From Utricularia gibba (Eukaryota > Streptophyta > Magnoliopsida > Lamiales > Lentibulariaceae), in assembly GCA_002189035.1 (NCBI GenBank), contig NEEC01000061.1, forward strand, positions 17,576-81,575: DNA of 64,000 nucleotides, written 5' to 3'. This document shows, piece by piece, positions 47,957-62,900 of this stretch (position 1 is its first letter; every line of letters begins with the position of its first letter). The notes under the pieces were generated by a model. The model was not told the DNA's origin, ran no database searches, and saw nothing but the letters and a program-made list of their open reading frames with translations. A program made the position numbers and the translations under genes.

Positions 47957-50900
47957 TGGGGACGTTGACTCCTTTGCTCGTTTTTATGCGAAAATTGTTC
48001 TCGGATTGCGAAACACGCGTGATTCGTTAATATATGTCAAAATCTTGAATTTCGCGGCATTCTCATGCGTTTCTCCGAGTGTGCTCGGGCCCTGGAATTC
48101 CTACATTAAGGGGGCCTCACGCAGCCTTCGCATTGACGCCACATCTCCAAACCGTTTAGAGTCACGCGACACAAGCATACCGTTTCGAAGCTCATTCTGA
48201 GACGGTCGTTTTTCGTGTTGGGAGCTTGCCCATCCGAGGAAAGTTCGAAGCTCGAAGGATGGCCTTATATTAGCCTTCAATGGTTCAAAAGTGGTCTAGC
48301 CATTGGGGACATTGCGACTCCTTTGCTCGTTTTTATGCGAAAATATCTCGGCTTGCGAAACACGCGTGATTCGTTAATATATGTCAAAATCTTGAATTTC
48401 GCGGCATTCTCATGCGTTTCTCCAGTGTGCTCGGGCCCTGGGAATTCTACATTAAGGGGTGGCCTCGCGCAGCCTTCGCATTGACGCCACATCGTCCAAA
48501 CCGTTTAGAGTCACGCGACACAAAGCATACCGTTTCGAAGCTCATTCTGAGACGATCGTTTTTCGTGTTGGGAGTTCGCCCATCCGAGGAAAGTTCGAAG
48601 CTCGACGGATGGCCCTATATAAGCTTGAATGGTGTCACAAAATGGCCTAGCCATTGGGGACGTTGCGACTCCTTTGCTCGTTTTTATGCGAAAATTGTTC
48701 TCGGATTGCGAAACACGCGTGATTCGTTAATATATGTCAAAATCTTGAATTTCGCGGCATTCTCATGCGTTTCTCGAGTGTGCTCGGGCCCTGGGAATTC
48801 CTACACCAAGGGGTGGCCTCGCGCAGCCTTCGCCATTGACGCCACATCGTCCAAACCGTTTAGAGTCACGCGACACACAGCATACCGTTTCGAAGCTCAT
48901 TCTGAGACGATCGTTTTTCGTGTTGGGAGTTCGCCCATCCGAGGAAAGTTCGAAGCTCGACGGATGGCCCTATATAAGCCTTGAATGGTGTCACAAAATG
49001 GCCTAGCCATTGGGGACGTTGGGATCGTTTGCTCGTTTTTATGCGAAAACTAATCTCGGCTTGCGAAACACGCGTGATTCGTTAATATATGTCAAAATCT
49101 TGAATTTCGCGGCATTCTCATGCGTTTCTCCGAGTGTGCTCGGGCCCTGGGAATTCCTACATTAAGGGGTGGCCTCGCGCAGCCTTCGCCATTGACGCCA
49201 CATCGTCCAAACCGTTTAGAGTCACGCGACACACAGCATACCGTTTCGAAGCTCATTCTGAGACGGTCGTTTTTCGTGTTGGGAGCTTGCCCATCCGAGG
49301 AAAGTTCGAAGCTCGAAGGATGGCCTTATATTAGCCTTCAATGGTTCACAAAATGGTCTAGCCATTGGGGACATTGCGACTCCTTTGCTCGTTTTTATGC
49401 GAAAATTATTCTCGGATTGCGAAACACGCGTGATTCGTTAATATATGTCAAAATCTTGAATTTCGCGGCATTCTCATGCGTTTCTCCGAGTGTGCTCGGG
49501 CCCTGGGAATTCCTACATTAAGGGGTGGCCTCGCGCAGCCTTCGCAATTGACGCCACATCTTCCAAACCGTTTAGAGTCACGCGGCACACAAGCATACGT
49601 TTCGAAGCTCATTCTGAGACGGTCGTTTTTCGTGTTGGGAGTTGCCCATCCGAGGAAAGTTCGAAGCTCGAAGGATGGCCTTATATTAGCCTTGAATGGT
49701 GTCACAAAAATGGTCTAGCCATTGGGGACATTGCGACTCCTTTGCTCGTTTTTATGCGAAAATTTTTCTCGGATTGCGAAACACGCGTGATTCGTTAATA
49801 TATGTCAAAATCTTGAATTTCGCATCATTCTCATGCGTTTCTCGAGTGTGCTCGGGCCCTGGACTTCCTACACCAAGGGGTGGCCTCGCGCAGCCTTCGC
49901 CATTGACGCCACATCGTCCAAACCGTTTAGAGTCACGCGACACACAGCATACCGTTTCGAAGCTCATTCTGAGACGATCGTTTTTCGTGTTGGGAGTTCG
50001 CCCATCCGAGGAAAGTTCGAAGCTCGACGGATGGCCCTATATAAGCCTTGAATGGTGTCACAAAATGGCCTAGCCATTGGGGACGTTGCGACTCCTTTGC
50101 TCGTTTTTATGCGAAAATTGTTCTCGGATTGCGAAACACGCGTGATTCGTTAATATATGTCAAAATCTTGAATTTCGCGGCATTCTCATGCGTTTCTCGG
50201 GTGTGCTCGGGCCCTGGACTTCCTACACCAAGGGGTGGCCTCGCGCAGCCTTCGCCATTGACGCCACATCGTCCAAACCGTTTAGAGTCACGCGACACAC
50301 AGCATACCGTTTCGAAGCTCATTCTGAGACGATCGTTTTTCGTGTTTCGCCCATCCGAGGAAAGTTCGAAGCTCGAAGGATGGCCCTATATAAGCCTTCA
50401 ATGGTGTCACAAAATGGCCTAGCCATTGGGGACGTTGGGACTCGTTTGCTCGTTTTTATGCGAAAATAATCTCGGCTTGCGAAACGCGTGATTCGTTAAT
50501 ATATGTCAAAATCTTGAATTTCGCGGCATTCTCATGCGTTTCTCCGAGTGTGCTCGGGCCCTGGGAATTCCTACATTAAGGGGTGGCCTCGCGCAGCCTT
50601 CGCCATTGACGCCACATCGTCCAAACCGTTTAGAGTCACGCGACACACAGCATACCGTTTCGAAGCTCATTCTGAGACGATCGTTTTTCGTGTTGGGAGT
50701 TCGCCCATCCGAGGAAAGTTCGAAGCTCGACGGATGGCCCTATATAAGCCTTGAATGGTGTCACAAAATGGCCTAGCCATTGGGGACGTTGGGACTCGTT
50801 TGCTCGTTTTTATGCGAAAACTAATCTCGGCTTGCGAAACACGCGTGATTCGTTAATATATGTCAAAATCTTGAATTTCGCGGCATTCTCATGCGTTTCT

Positions 50901-53900
50901 CTCAGTGTGCTCGGGCCCTGGGAATTCCTACATTAAGGGGTGGCCTCGCGCAGCCTTCGCCATTGACGCCACATCGTCCAAACCGTTTAGAGTCACGCGA
51001 CACACAGCATACCGTTTCGAAGCTCATTCTCGTTTTTCGTGTTGGGAGTTCGCCCATCCGAGGAAAGTTCGAAGCTCGACGGATGGCCTATATAAGCCTT
51101 GAATGGTGTCACAAAATGGCCTAGCCATTGGGGACGTTGGGACTCGTTTGCTCGTTTTTATGCGAAAACTAATCTCGGCTTGCGAAACACGCGTGATTCG
51201 TTAATATATGTCAAAATCTTGAATTTCGCGGCATTCTCATGCGTTTCTCCGAGTGTGCTCGGGCCCTGGGAATTCCTACATTAAGGGGTGGCCTCGCGCA
51301 GCCTTCGCCATTGACGCCACATCGTCCAAACCGTTTAGAGTCACGCGACACACAGCATACCGTTTCGAAGCTCATTCCGAGACGGTCGTTTTTCGTGTTG
51401 GGAGTTGCCCATCCGAGGAAAGTTCGAAGCTCGAAGGATGGCCTTATATTAGCCTTCAATGGTTCAAAATGGTCTAGCCATTGGGGACATTGCGACTCCT
51501 TTGCTCGTTTTTATGCGAAAATTATTCTCGGATTGCGAAACACGCGTGATTCGTTAATATATGTCAAAATCTTGAATTTCGCGGCATTCTCATGCGTTTC
51601 TCCGAGTGTGCTCGGGCCCTGGGAATTCCTACATTAAGGGGTGGCCTCGCGCAGCCTTCGCCATTGACGCCACAACTTCCAAACCGTTTAGAGTCACGCG
51701 ACACAAAGCATTTCGTTTCGAAGCTCATTCGAGACGGTCGTTTTTCGTGTTGGGAGCTTGCCCATCCGAGGAAAGTTCGAAGCTCGAAGGATGGCCTTAT
51801 ATTAGCCTTCAATGTGTCTAGCCATTGGGGACGTTGGGACTCGTTTGCTCGTTTTTATGCGAAAACTAATCTCGGCTTGCGAAACACGCGTGATTCGTTA
51901 ATATATGTCAAAATCTTGAATTTCGCGGCATTCTCATGCGTTTCTCCGAGTGTGCTCGGGCCCTGGAATTCCTACATTAAGGGGTGGCCTCGCGCAGCCT
52001 TCGCCATTGACGCCACATCGTCCAAACCGTTTAGAGTCACGCGACACACAGCATACCGTTTCGAAGCTCATTCTGAGACGATCGTTTTTCGTGTTGGGAG
52101 TTCGCCCATCCGAGGAAGTTCGAAGCTCGAGGATGGCCCTATATAAGCCTTGAATGGTGTCACAAAATGGCCTAGCCATTGGGGACGCGACTCCTTTGCT
52201 CGTTTTTATGCGAAAATTATTCTCGGATTGCGAAACACGCGTGATTCGTTAATATATGTCAAAATCTTGAATTTCGCGGCATTCTCATGCGTTTCTATGG
52301 TGTGCTCGGGCCTGGGACTTCCTACACCAAGGGGTGGCCTCGCGCAGCCTTCGCCATTGACGCCACAACTCCAAACCGTTTAGAGTCACGCACAAAGGTT
52401 TCGAAGCTCATTCTGAGACGGTCGTTTTTCGTGTTGGAGTTCGCCCATCCGAGGAAAGTTCGAAGCTCGACGGATGGCCCTATATAAGCCTTGAATGGTG
52501 TCACAAAATGGCCTAGCCATTGGGGACGTTGGGACTCGTTTGCTCGTTTTTATGCGAAAACTAATCTCGGCTTGCGAAACACGCGTGATTCGTTAATATA
52601 TGTCAAAATCTGAATTTCGCGGCATTCTCATGCGTTTCTCCGAGTGTGCTCGGGCCCTGGGAATTCCTACATTAAGGGGTGGCCTCGCGCAGCCTTCGCC
52701 ATTGACGCCACATCGTCCAAACCGTTTAGAGTCACGCGACACAAAGCATACCGTTTCGAAGCTCATTCCGAGACGTCGTTTTTCGTGTTGGGAGTTCGCC
52801 CATCCGAGGAAAGTTCGAAGCTCGACGGATGGCCCTATATAAGCCTTGAATGGTGTCACAAAATGGCCTAGCCATTGGGGACGTTGCGACTCGTTTGCTC
52901 GTTTTTATGCGAAAACTAATCTCGGCTTGCGAAACACGCGTGATTCGTTAATATATGTCAAAATCTTGAATTTCGCGGCATTCTCATGCGTTTCTCCGAG
53001 TGTGCTCGGGCCCTGGGAATTCCTACATTAAGGGGTGGCCTCGCGCAGCCTTCGCCATTGACGCCACATCGTCCAAACCGTTTAGAGTCACGCGACACAC
53101 AGCATACCGTTTCGAAGCTCATTCTGAGACGATCGTTTTTCGTGTTGGAGTTCGCCCATCCGAGGAAAGTTCGAAGCTCGACGGATGGCCCTATATAAGC
53201 CTTGAATGGTGTCACAAAATGGCCTAGCCATTGGGGACGTTGGACTCGTTTGCTCGTTTTTATGCGAAAACTAATCTCGGCTTGCGAAACACGCGTGATT
53301 CGTTAATATATGTCAAAATCTTGAATTTCGCGCATTCTCATGCGTTTCTCGGGTGTGCTCGGCCCCGGGACTTCCTACACCAAGGGGTGGCCTCGCGCAG
53401 CCTTCGCCATTGACGCCACATCGTCCAAACCGTTTAGAGTCACGCGACACACAGCATACCGTTTCGAAGCTCATTCTGAGACGATCGTTTTTCGTGTTGG
53501 GAGTTCGCCCATCCGAGGAAAGTTCGAAGCTCGACGGATGGCCTATATAAGCCTTGAATGGTGTCACAAAATGGCCTAGCCATTGGGGACGTTGGGACTC
53601 GTTTGCTCGTTTTTATGCGAAAACTAATTCTCGGCTTGCGAAACACGCGTGATTCGTTAATATATGTCAAAATCTTGAATTTCGCGGCATTCTCATGCGT
53701 TTCGTGTGCTCGACTTCCTACACCAAGGGGTGGCCTCGCGCAGCCTTCGCCATTGACGCCACATCGTCCAAACCGTTTAGAGTCACGCGACACACAGCAT
53801 ACCGTTTCGAAGCTCATTCTGAGACGATCGTTTTTCGTGTTGGGAGTTCGCCCATCCGAGGAAAGTTCGAAGCTCGAGGATGGCCCTATATAAGCCTTGA

Positions 53901-56900
53901 ATGGTGTCACAAAATGGCCTAGCCATTGGGGACGTTGCGACTCCTTTGCTCGTTTTTATGCGAAAATTCTCGGATTGCGAAACACGCGTGATTCGTTAAT
54001 ATATGTCAAAATCTTGAATTTCGCGGCATTCTCATGCGTTTCTCCGAGTGTGCTCGGGCCCTGGGAATTCCTACATTAAGGGGTGGCCTCGCGCAGCCTT
54101 CGCCATTGACGCCACATCGTCCAAACCGTTTAGAGTCACGCGACACACAGCATACCGTTTCGAAGCTCATTCCGAGACGGTCGTTTTTCGTGTTGGGAGC
54201 TTGCCCATCCGAGGAAAGTTCGAAGCTCGAAGGATGGCCTATATTAGCCTTCAATGGTGTCAAAATGGTCTAGCATTGGGGACACTCCTTTGCTCGTTTT
54301 TATGCGAAAATGGATTGCGAAACACGCGTGATTCGTTAATATATGTCAAAATCTTGAATTTCGCGGCATTCTCATGCGTTTCTCCGAGTGTGCTCGGGCC
54401 CTGGGAATTCCTACATTAAGGGGTGGCCTCGCGCAGCCTTCGCATTGACGCCACATCGTCCAAACCGTTTAGAGTCACGCCACAAAGCATACGTTTCGAA
54501 GCTCATTCGAGACGGTCGTTTTTCGTGTTGGAGATCCGAGGAAAGTTCGAAGCTCGAGGATGGCCTATATTAGCCTTCAATGGTGTCACAAAATGGCCTA
54601 GCCATTGGGGACGTTGGACGCTCGTTTTTATGCGAAAACTAATCTCGGCTTGCGAAACACGCGTGATTCGTTAATATATGTCAAAATCTTGAATTTCGCG
54701 GCATTCTCATGCGTTTCTCCGAGTGTGCTCGGGCCCTGGGAATTCCTACATTAAGGGGTGGCCTCGCGCAGCCTTCGCCATTGACGCCACATCGTCCAAA
54801 CCGTTTAGAGTCACGCGACACACAGCATACCGTTTCGAAGCTCATTCTGAGACGATCGTTTTTCGTGTTGGGAGTTCGCCCATCCGAGGAAAGTTCGAAG
54901 CTCGACGGATGGCCCTATATAAGCCTTGAATGGTGTCACAAAATGGCCTAGCCATTGGGGACATTGCGACTCCTTTGCTCGTTTTTATGCGAAAATTATT
55001 CTCGGATTGCGAAACACGCGTGATTCGTTAATATATGTCAAAATCTTGAATTTCGCGGCATTCTCATGCGTTTCTATGGGTGTGCTCGGGCCTGGGACTT
55101 CCTACACCAAGGGGTGGCCTCGCGCAGCCTTCGCCATTGACGCCACATCGTCCAAACCGTTTAGAGTCACGCACACGCATACCGTTTCGAAGCTCATTCT
55201 GAGACGGTCGTTTTTCGTGTTGGAGTTCGCCCATCCGAGGAAAGTTCGAAGCTCGACGGATGGCCCTATATAAGCCTTGAATGGTGTCACAAAATGGCCT
55301 AGCCATTGGGGACGTTGGGACTCGTTTGCTCGTTTTTATGCGAAAACTAATCTCGGCTTGCGAAACACGCGTGATTCGTTAATATATGTCAAAATCTTGA
55401 ATTTCGCGGCATTCTCATGCGTTTCTCCGAGTGTGCTCGGGCCCTGGGAATTCCTACATTAAGGGGTGGCCTCGCGCAGCCTTCGCCATTGACGCCACAT
55501 CGTCCAAACCGTTTAGAGTCACGCGACACAAGCATACCGTTTCGAAGCTCATTCCGAGACGATCGTTTTTCGTGTTGGGAGTTCGCCCATCCGAGGAAAG
55601 TTCGAAGCTCGAGGATGGCCCTATATAAGCCTTGAATGGTGTCACAAAATGGCCTAGCCATTGGGGACGTTGCGACTCGTTTGCTCGTTTTTATGCGAAA
55701 ATTAATCTCGGCTTGCGAAACACGCGTGATTCGTTAATATATGTCAAAATCTTGAATTTCGCGGCATTCTCATGCGTTTCTCCGAGTGTGCTCGGGCCCT
55801 GGGAATTCCTACATTAAGGGGTGGCCTCGCGCAGCCTTCGCCATTGACGCCACATCGTCCAAACCGTTTAGAGTCACGCGACACACAGCATACCGTTTCG
55901 AAGCTCATTCTGAGACGATCGTTTTTCGTGTTGGGAGTTCGCCCATCCGAGGAAAGTTCGAAGCTCGACGGATGGCCCTATATAAGCCTTGAATGGTGTC
56001 ACAAAATGGCCTAGCCATTGGGGACGTTGCGACTCGTTTGCTCGTTTTTATGCGAAAACTATTCTCGGCTTGCGAAACACGCGTGATTCGTTAATATATG
56101 TCAAAATCTTGAATTTCGCGGCATTCTCATGCGTTTCTACGGGTGTGCTCGGGCCCTGGGACTTCCTACACCAAGGGGTGGCCTCGCGCAGCCTTCGCCA
56201 TTGACGCCACATCGTCCAAACCGTTTAGAGTCACGCGACACACAGCATACCGTTTCGAAGCTCATTCTGAGACGATCGTTTTTCGTGTTGGGAGTTCGCC
56301 CATCCGAGGAAAGTTCGAAGCTCGACGGATGGCCCTATATAAGCCTTGAATGGTGTCACAAAATGGCCTAGCCATTGGGGACGTTGCGACTCTTTGCTCG
56401 TTTTTATGCGAAAATTGTTCTCGGATTGCGAAACACGCGTGATTCGTTAATATATGTCAAAATCTTGAATTTCGCGGCATTCTCATGCGTTTCTCCGAGT
56501 GTGCTCGGGCCCTGGGAATTCCTACATTAAGGGGTGGCCTCGCGCAGCCTTCGCCATTGACGCCACATCGTCCAAACCGTTTAGAGTCACGCGACACACA
56601 GCATACCGTTTCGAAGCTCATTCCGAGACGGTCGTTTTTCGTGTTGGGAGCGCCCATCCGAGGAAAGTTCGAAGCTCGAAGGATGGCCTTATATTAGCCT
56701 TCAATGGTGTCAAAATGGTCTAGCCATTGGGGACATCGCGACTCCTTTGCTCGTTTTTATGCGAAAACTAATCTCGGCTTGCGAAACACGCGTGATTCGT
56801 TAATATATGTAAAATCTTGAATTTCGCGGCATTCTCATGCGTTTCTCCGAGTGTGCTCGGGCCCTGGGAATTCCTACATTAAGGGGTGGCCTCGCGCAGC

Positions 56901-59900
56901 CTTCGCCATTGACGCCACATCGTCCAAACCGTTTAGAGTCACGCGACACAAAGCATACCGTTTCGAAGCTCATTCCGAGACGATCGTTTTTCGTGTTGGG
57001 AGTTCGCCATCCGAGGAAAGTTCGAAGCTCGACGGATGGCCTATATAAGCCTTGAATGGTGTCACAAAATGGCCTAGCCATTGGGGACGTTGGACTCGTT
57101 TGCTCGTTTTTATGCGAAAAAATCTCGGCTTGCGAAACACGCGTGATTCGTTAATATATGTCAAAATCTTGAATTTCGCGGCATTCTCATGCGTTTCTCC
57201 GAGTGTGCTCGGGCCCTGGAATTCCTACATTAAGGGGTGGCCTCGCGCAGCCTTCGCCATTGACGCGTCCAAACCGTTTAGAGTCACGCGACACACAGCA
57301 AACCGTTTCGAAGCTCATTCTGAGACGATCGTTTTTCGTGTTGGGAGTTCGCCCATCCGAGGAAAGTTCGAAGCTCGACGGATGGCCCTATATAAGCCTT
57401 GAATGGTGTCACAAAATGGCCTAGCCATTGGGGACGTTGGACTCGTTTGCTCGTTTTTATGCGAAAACTAATCTCGGCTTGCGAAACACGCGTGATTCGT
57501 TAATATATGTCAAAATCTTGAATTTCGCATCATTCTCATGCGTTTCTACGGGTGTGCTCGGGCCCCGGGACTTCCTACACCAAGGGGTGCCTCGCGCAGC
57601 CTTCGCAATTGACGCCACATCGTCCAAACCGTTTAGAGTCACGCGACACAAAGCATACGTTTCGAAGCTCATTCTGAGACGGTCGTTTTTCGTGTTGGAG
57701 TTCGCCCATCCGAGGAAAGTTCGAAGCTCGACGGATGGCCCTATATAAGCCTTGAATGGTGTCACAAAATGGCCTAGCCATTGGGGACGTTGCGACTCCT
57801 TTGCTCGTTTTTATGCGAAAATTGTTCTCGGATTGCGAAACACGCGTGATTCGTTAATATATGTCAAAATCTTGAATTTCGCGCATTCTCATGCGTTTCT
57901 ACGGGTGTGCTCGGGCCCTGGACTTCCTACACCAAGGGGTGGCCTCGCGCAGCCTTCGCCATTGACGCCACATCGTCCAAACCGTTTAGAGTCACGCGAC
58001 ACACAGCATACCGTTTCGAAGCTCATTCTGAGACGATCGTTTTTTCGTGTTGGAGTTCGCCCATCCGAGGAAAGTTCGAAGCTCGACGGATGGCCCTATA
58101 TAAGCCTTGAATGGTGTCACAAAATGGCCTAGCCATTGGGGACGTTGGGACTCGTTTGCTCGTTTTTATGCGAAAATAATCTCGGGCTTGCGAAACACGC
58201 GTGATTCGTTAATATATGTCAAAATCTTGAATTTCGCGGCATTCTCATGCGTTTCTCCGAGTGTGCTCGGGCCCTGGGAATTCCTACATTAAGGGGTGGC
58301 CTCGCGCAGCCTTCGCCATTGACGCCACATCGTCCAAACCGTTTAGAGTCACGCGACACACAGCATACCGTTTCGAAGCTCATTCTGAGACGGTCGTTTT
58401 CGTGTTGGGAGTTTGCCCATCCGAGGAAAGTTCGAAGCTCGACGGATGGCCTTATATAGCCTTGAATGGTTTCAAAATGGTCTAGCCATTGGGGACATTG
58501 CGACTCCTTTGCTCGTTTTTATGCGAAAACTAATCTCGGCTTGCGAAACACGCGTGATTCGTTAATATATGTCAAAATCTTGAATTTCGCGGCATTCTCA
58601 TGCGTTTCTCCGAGTGTGCTCGGGCCCTGGGAATTCCTACATTAAGGGGTGGCCTCGCGCAGCCTTCGCAATTGACGCCACATCTTCCAAACCGTTTAGA
58701 GTCACGTGGCACAAAGCATTTCGTTTCGAAGCTCATTCTGAGACGGTCGTTTTTCGTGTTGGGAGCTTGCCCATCCGAGGAAAGTTCGAAAGCTCGAAGG
58801 ATGGCCTTATATTAGCCTTCAATGGTGTCACAAAATGGTCTAGCCATTGGGGACATTGCGACTCCTTTGCTCGTTTTTATGCGAAAATGTTTCTCGGATT
58901 GCGAAACACGCGTGATTCGTTAATATATGTCAAAATCTTTAATTTCGCGGCATTCTCATGCGTTTCTCCGAGTGTGCTCGGGCCCTGGGACTTCCTACAC
59001 CAAGGGGTGGCCTCGCGCAGCCTTCGCCATTGACGCCACATCGTCCAAACCGTTTAGAGTCACGCGACACACAGCATACCGTTTCGAAGCTCATTCTGAG
59101 ACGATCGTTTTTCGTGTTGGGAGTTCGCCCATCCGAGGAAAGTTCGAAGCTCGACGGATGGCCCTATATAAGCCTTGAATGGTGTCACAAAATGGCCTAG
59201 CCATTGGGGACGTTGCGACTCCTTTGCTCGTTTTTATGCAAAAATTGTTCTCGGATTGCGAAACACGCGTGATTCGTTAATATATGTCAAAATCTTGAAT
59301 TTCGCGGCATTCTCATGCGTTTCTCCGAGTGTGCTCGGCCTGGGAATTCCTACATTAAGGGGTGGCCTCGCGCAGCCTTCGCCATTGACGCCACATCGTC
59401 CAAACCGTTTAGAGTCACGCGACACACAGCATACCGTTTCGAAGCTCATTCTGAGACGATCGTTTTTCGTGTTGGGAGTTCGCCCATCCGAGGAAAGTTC
59501 GAAGCTCGACGGATGGCCCTATATAAGCCTTGAATGGTGTCACAAAATGGCCTAGCCATTGGGGACGTTGGGACTCGTTTGCTCGTTTTTATGCGAAAAT
59601 AATCTCGGCTTGCGAAACACGCGTGATTCGTTAATATATGTCAAAATCTTGAATTTCGCCATTCTCATGCGTTTCTCCGAGTGTGCTCGGGCCCTGGGAA
59701 TTCCTACATTAAGGGGTGGCCTCGCGCAGCCTTCGCCATTGACGCCACATCGTCCAAACCGTTTAGAGTCACGCGACACACAGCATACCGTTTCGAAGCT
59801 CATTCCGAGACGGTCGTTTTTTCGTGTTGGGAGCTTGCCCATCCGAGGAAAGTTCGAAGCTCGAAGGATGGCCTTATATTAGCCTTCAATGGTTTCACAA

Positions 59901-62900
59901 AATGGTCTAGCCATTGGGGACATCGCGACTCCTTTGCTCGTTTTTATGCGAAAATTATTCTCGGATTGCGAAACACGCGTGATTCGTTAATATATGTCAA
60001 AATCTTGAATTTCGCGGCATTCTCATGCGTTTCTCGAGTGTGCTCGGGCCCTGGGAATTCCTACATTAAGGGTGGCCTCGCGCAGCCTTCGCCATTGACG
60101 CCACATCGTCCAAACCGTTTAGAGTCACGCGACACAAAGCATTTCGTTTCGAAGCTCATTCTGAGACGGTCGTTTTCGTGTTGGGAGCTTGCCCATCCGA
60201 GGAAAGTTCGAAGCTCGAAGGATGGCCTTATATTAGCCTTCAATGGTGTCACAAAATGGTCTAGCCATTGGGGACATCGCGACTCCTTGCTCGTTTTTAT
60301 GCGAAAACTAATCTCGGCTTGCGAAACACGCGTGATTCGTTAATATATGTCAAAATCTTGAATTTCGCGGCATTCTCATGCGTTTCTCCGAGTGTGCTCG
60401 GGCCCTGGAATTCCTACATTAAGGGGTGGCCTCGCGCAGCCTTCGCCATTGACGCCACATCGTCCAAACCGTTTAGAGTCACGCGACACACAGCATACCG
60501 TTTCGAAGCTCATTCCGAGACGGTCGTTTTTCGTGTTGGGAGTTCGCCCATCCGAGGAAAGTTCGAAGCTCGACGGATGGCCCTATATAAGCCTTGAATG
60601 GTGTCACAAAATGGCCTAGCCATTGGGGACGTTGGACTCGTTTGCTCGTTTTTATGCGAAAATAATCTCGGCTTGCGAAACACGCGTGATTCGTTAATAT
60701 ATGTCAAAATCTTGAATTTCGCGCATTCTCATGCGTTTCTCCGAGTGTGCTCGGGCCCTGGGAATTCCTACATTAAGGGGTGGCCTCGCGCAGCCTTCGC
60801 CATTGACGCCACATCGTCCAAACCGTTTAGAGTCACGCGACACACACATACCGTTTCGAAGCTCATTCTGAGACGGTCGTTTTTCGTGTTGGGAGCTTGC
60901 CCATCCGAGGAAAGTTCGAAGCTCGAAGGATGGCCTATATTAGCCTTCAATGGTTTCACAAAATGGTCTAGCCATTGGGGACGTTGGGACTCGTTTGCTC
61001 GTTTTTATGCGAAAACTAATCTCGGCTTGCGAAACACGCGTGATTCGTTAATATATGTCAAAATCTTGAATTTCGCGGCATTCTCATGCGTTTCTATGGG
61101 TGTGCTCGGGCTGGGACTTCCTACACCAAGGGGTGGCCTCGCGCAGCCTTCGCCATTGACGCCACAACTTCCAAACCGTTTAGAGTCACGTGACACAAAG
61201 CATTTCGTTTCGAAGCTCATTCTGAGACGGTCGTTTTTCGTGTTGGAGTTCGCCCATCCGAGGAAAGTTCGAAGCTCGACGGATGGCCCTATATAAGCCT
61301 TGAATGGTGTCACAAAATGGCCTAGCCATTGGGGACGTTGGGACTCGTTTGCTCGTTTTTATGCGAAAATAATCTCGGCTTGCGAAACACGCGTGATTCG
61401 TTAATATATGTCAAAATCTTGAATTTCGCGGCATTCTCATGCGTTTCTCCGTGTGCTCGGGCCCTGGGAATTCCTACACAAGGGGTGGCCTCGCGCAGCC
61501 TTCGCCATTGACGCCACATCGTCCAAACCGTTTAGAGTCACGCGACACACAGCATACCGTTTCGAAGCTCATTCTGAGACGATCGTTTTTCGTGTTGGGA
61601 GTTCGCCCATCCGAGGAAAGTTCGAAGCTCGACGGATGGCCCTATATAAGCCTTGAATGGTGTCACAAAATGGCCTAGCCATTGGGGACGTTGGGACTCG
61701 TTTGCTCGTTTTATGCGAAAACTAATCTCGGCTTGCGAAACACGCGTGATTCGTTAATATATGTCAAAATCTTGAATTTCGCGGCATTCTCATGCGTTTC
61801 TCCGAGTGTGCTCGGGCCCTGGGAATTCCTACATTAAGGGGTGGCCTCGCGCAGCCTTCGCCATTGACGCCACATCGTCCAAACCGTTTAGAGTCACGCG
61901 ACACAAAGCATACCGTTTCGAAGCTCATTCCGAGACGGTCGTTTTTCGTGTTGGGAGTTCGCCCATCCGAGGAAAGTTCGAAGCTCGACGGATGGCCCTA
62001 TATAAGCCTTGAATGGTGTCACAAAATGGTCTAGCCATTGGGGACGTTGCGACTCCTTTGCTCGTTTTTATGCGAAAATAATTCTCGGCTTGCGAAACAC
62101 GCGTGATTCGTTAATATATGTCAAAATCTTGAATTTCGCGGCATTCTCATGCGTTTCTCCGAGTGTGCGGGCCCTGGGAATTCCTACATTAAGGGGTGGC
62201 CTCGCGCAGCCTTCGCAATTGACGCCACATCTTCCAAACCGTTTAGAGTCACGTGGCACAAAAGCATTTCGTTTCGAAGCTCATTCTGAGACGGTCGTTT
62301 TTCGTGTTGGGAGCTTGCCCATCCGAGGAAAGTTCGAAGCTCGAAGGATGGCCTTATATTAGCCTTCAATGGTTTCAGAAAATGGTCTAGCCATTGGGAC
62401 ATTGGACTCCTTTGCTCGTTTTTATGCGAAAACTAATCTCGGCTTGCGAAACACGCGTGATTCGTTAATATATGTCAAAATCTTGAATTTCGCGGCATTC
62501 TCATGCGTTTCTCCAGTGTGCTCGGGCCCTGGGAATTCTACATTAAGGGGTGGCCTCGCGCAGCCTTCGCCATTGACGCCACATCGTCCAAACCGTTTAG
62601 AGTCACGCGACACACAGCATACCGTTCGAAGCTCATTCTGAGACGATCGTTTTTCGTGTTGGGAGTTCGCCCATCCGAGGAAAGTTCGAAGCTCGACGGA
62701 TGGCCCTATATAAGCCTTGAATGGTGTCACAAAATGGCCTAGCCATTGGGGACGTTGCGACTCCTTTGCTCGTTTTTATGCGAAAATATTCTCGGCTTTG
62801 CGAAACACGCGTGATTCGTTAATAATGTCAAAATCTTGAATTTCGCGGCATTCTCATGCGTTTCTCGGGTGTGCTCGGGCCCTGGGACTTCCTACACAAG

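Noticed and set aside
60598-61296. Other long + strand frames (for example 232 and 222 codons at 60598 and 27686) and many 60-140 codon frames on both strands
   Set aside because: Because 357 is a multiple of three, the frame is carried across monomer junctions and similar peptides recur at every copy. None shows homology or motifs that I recognise.
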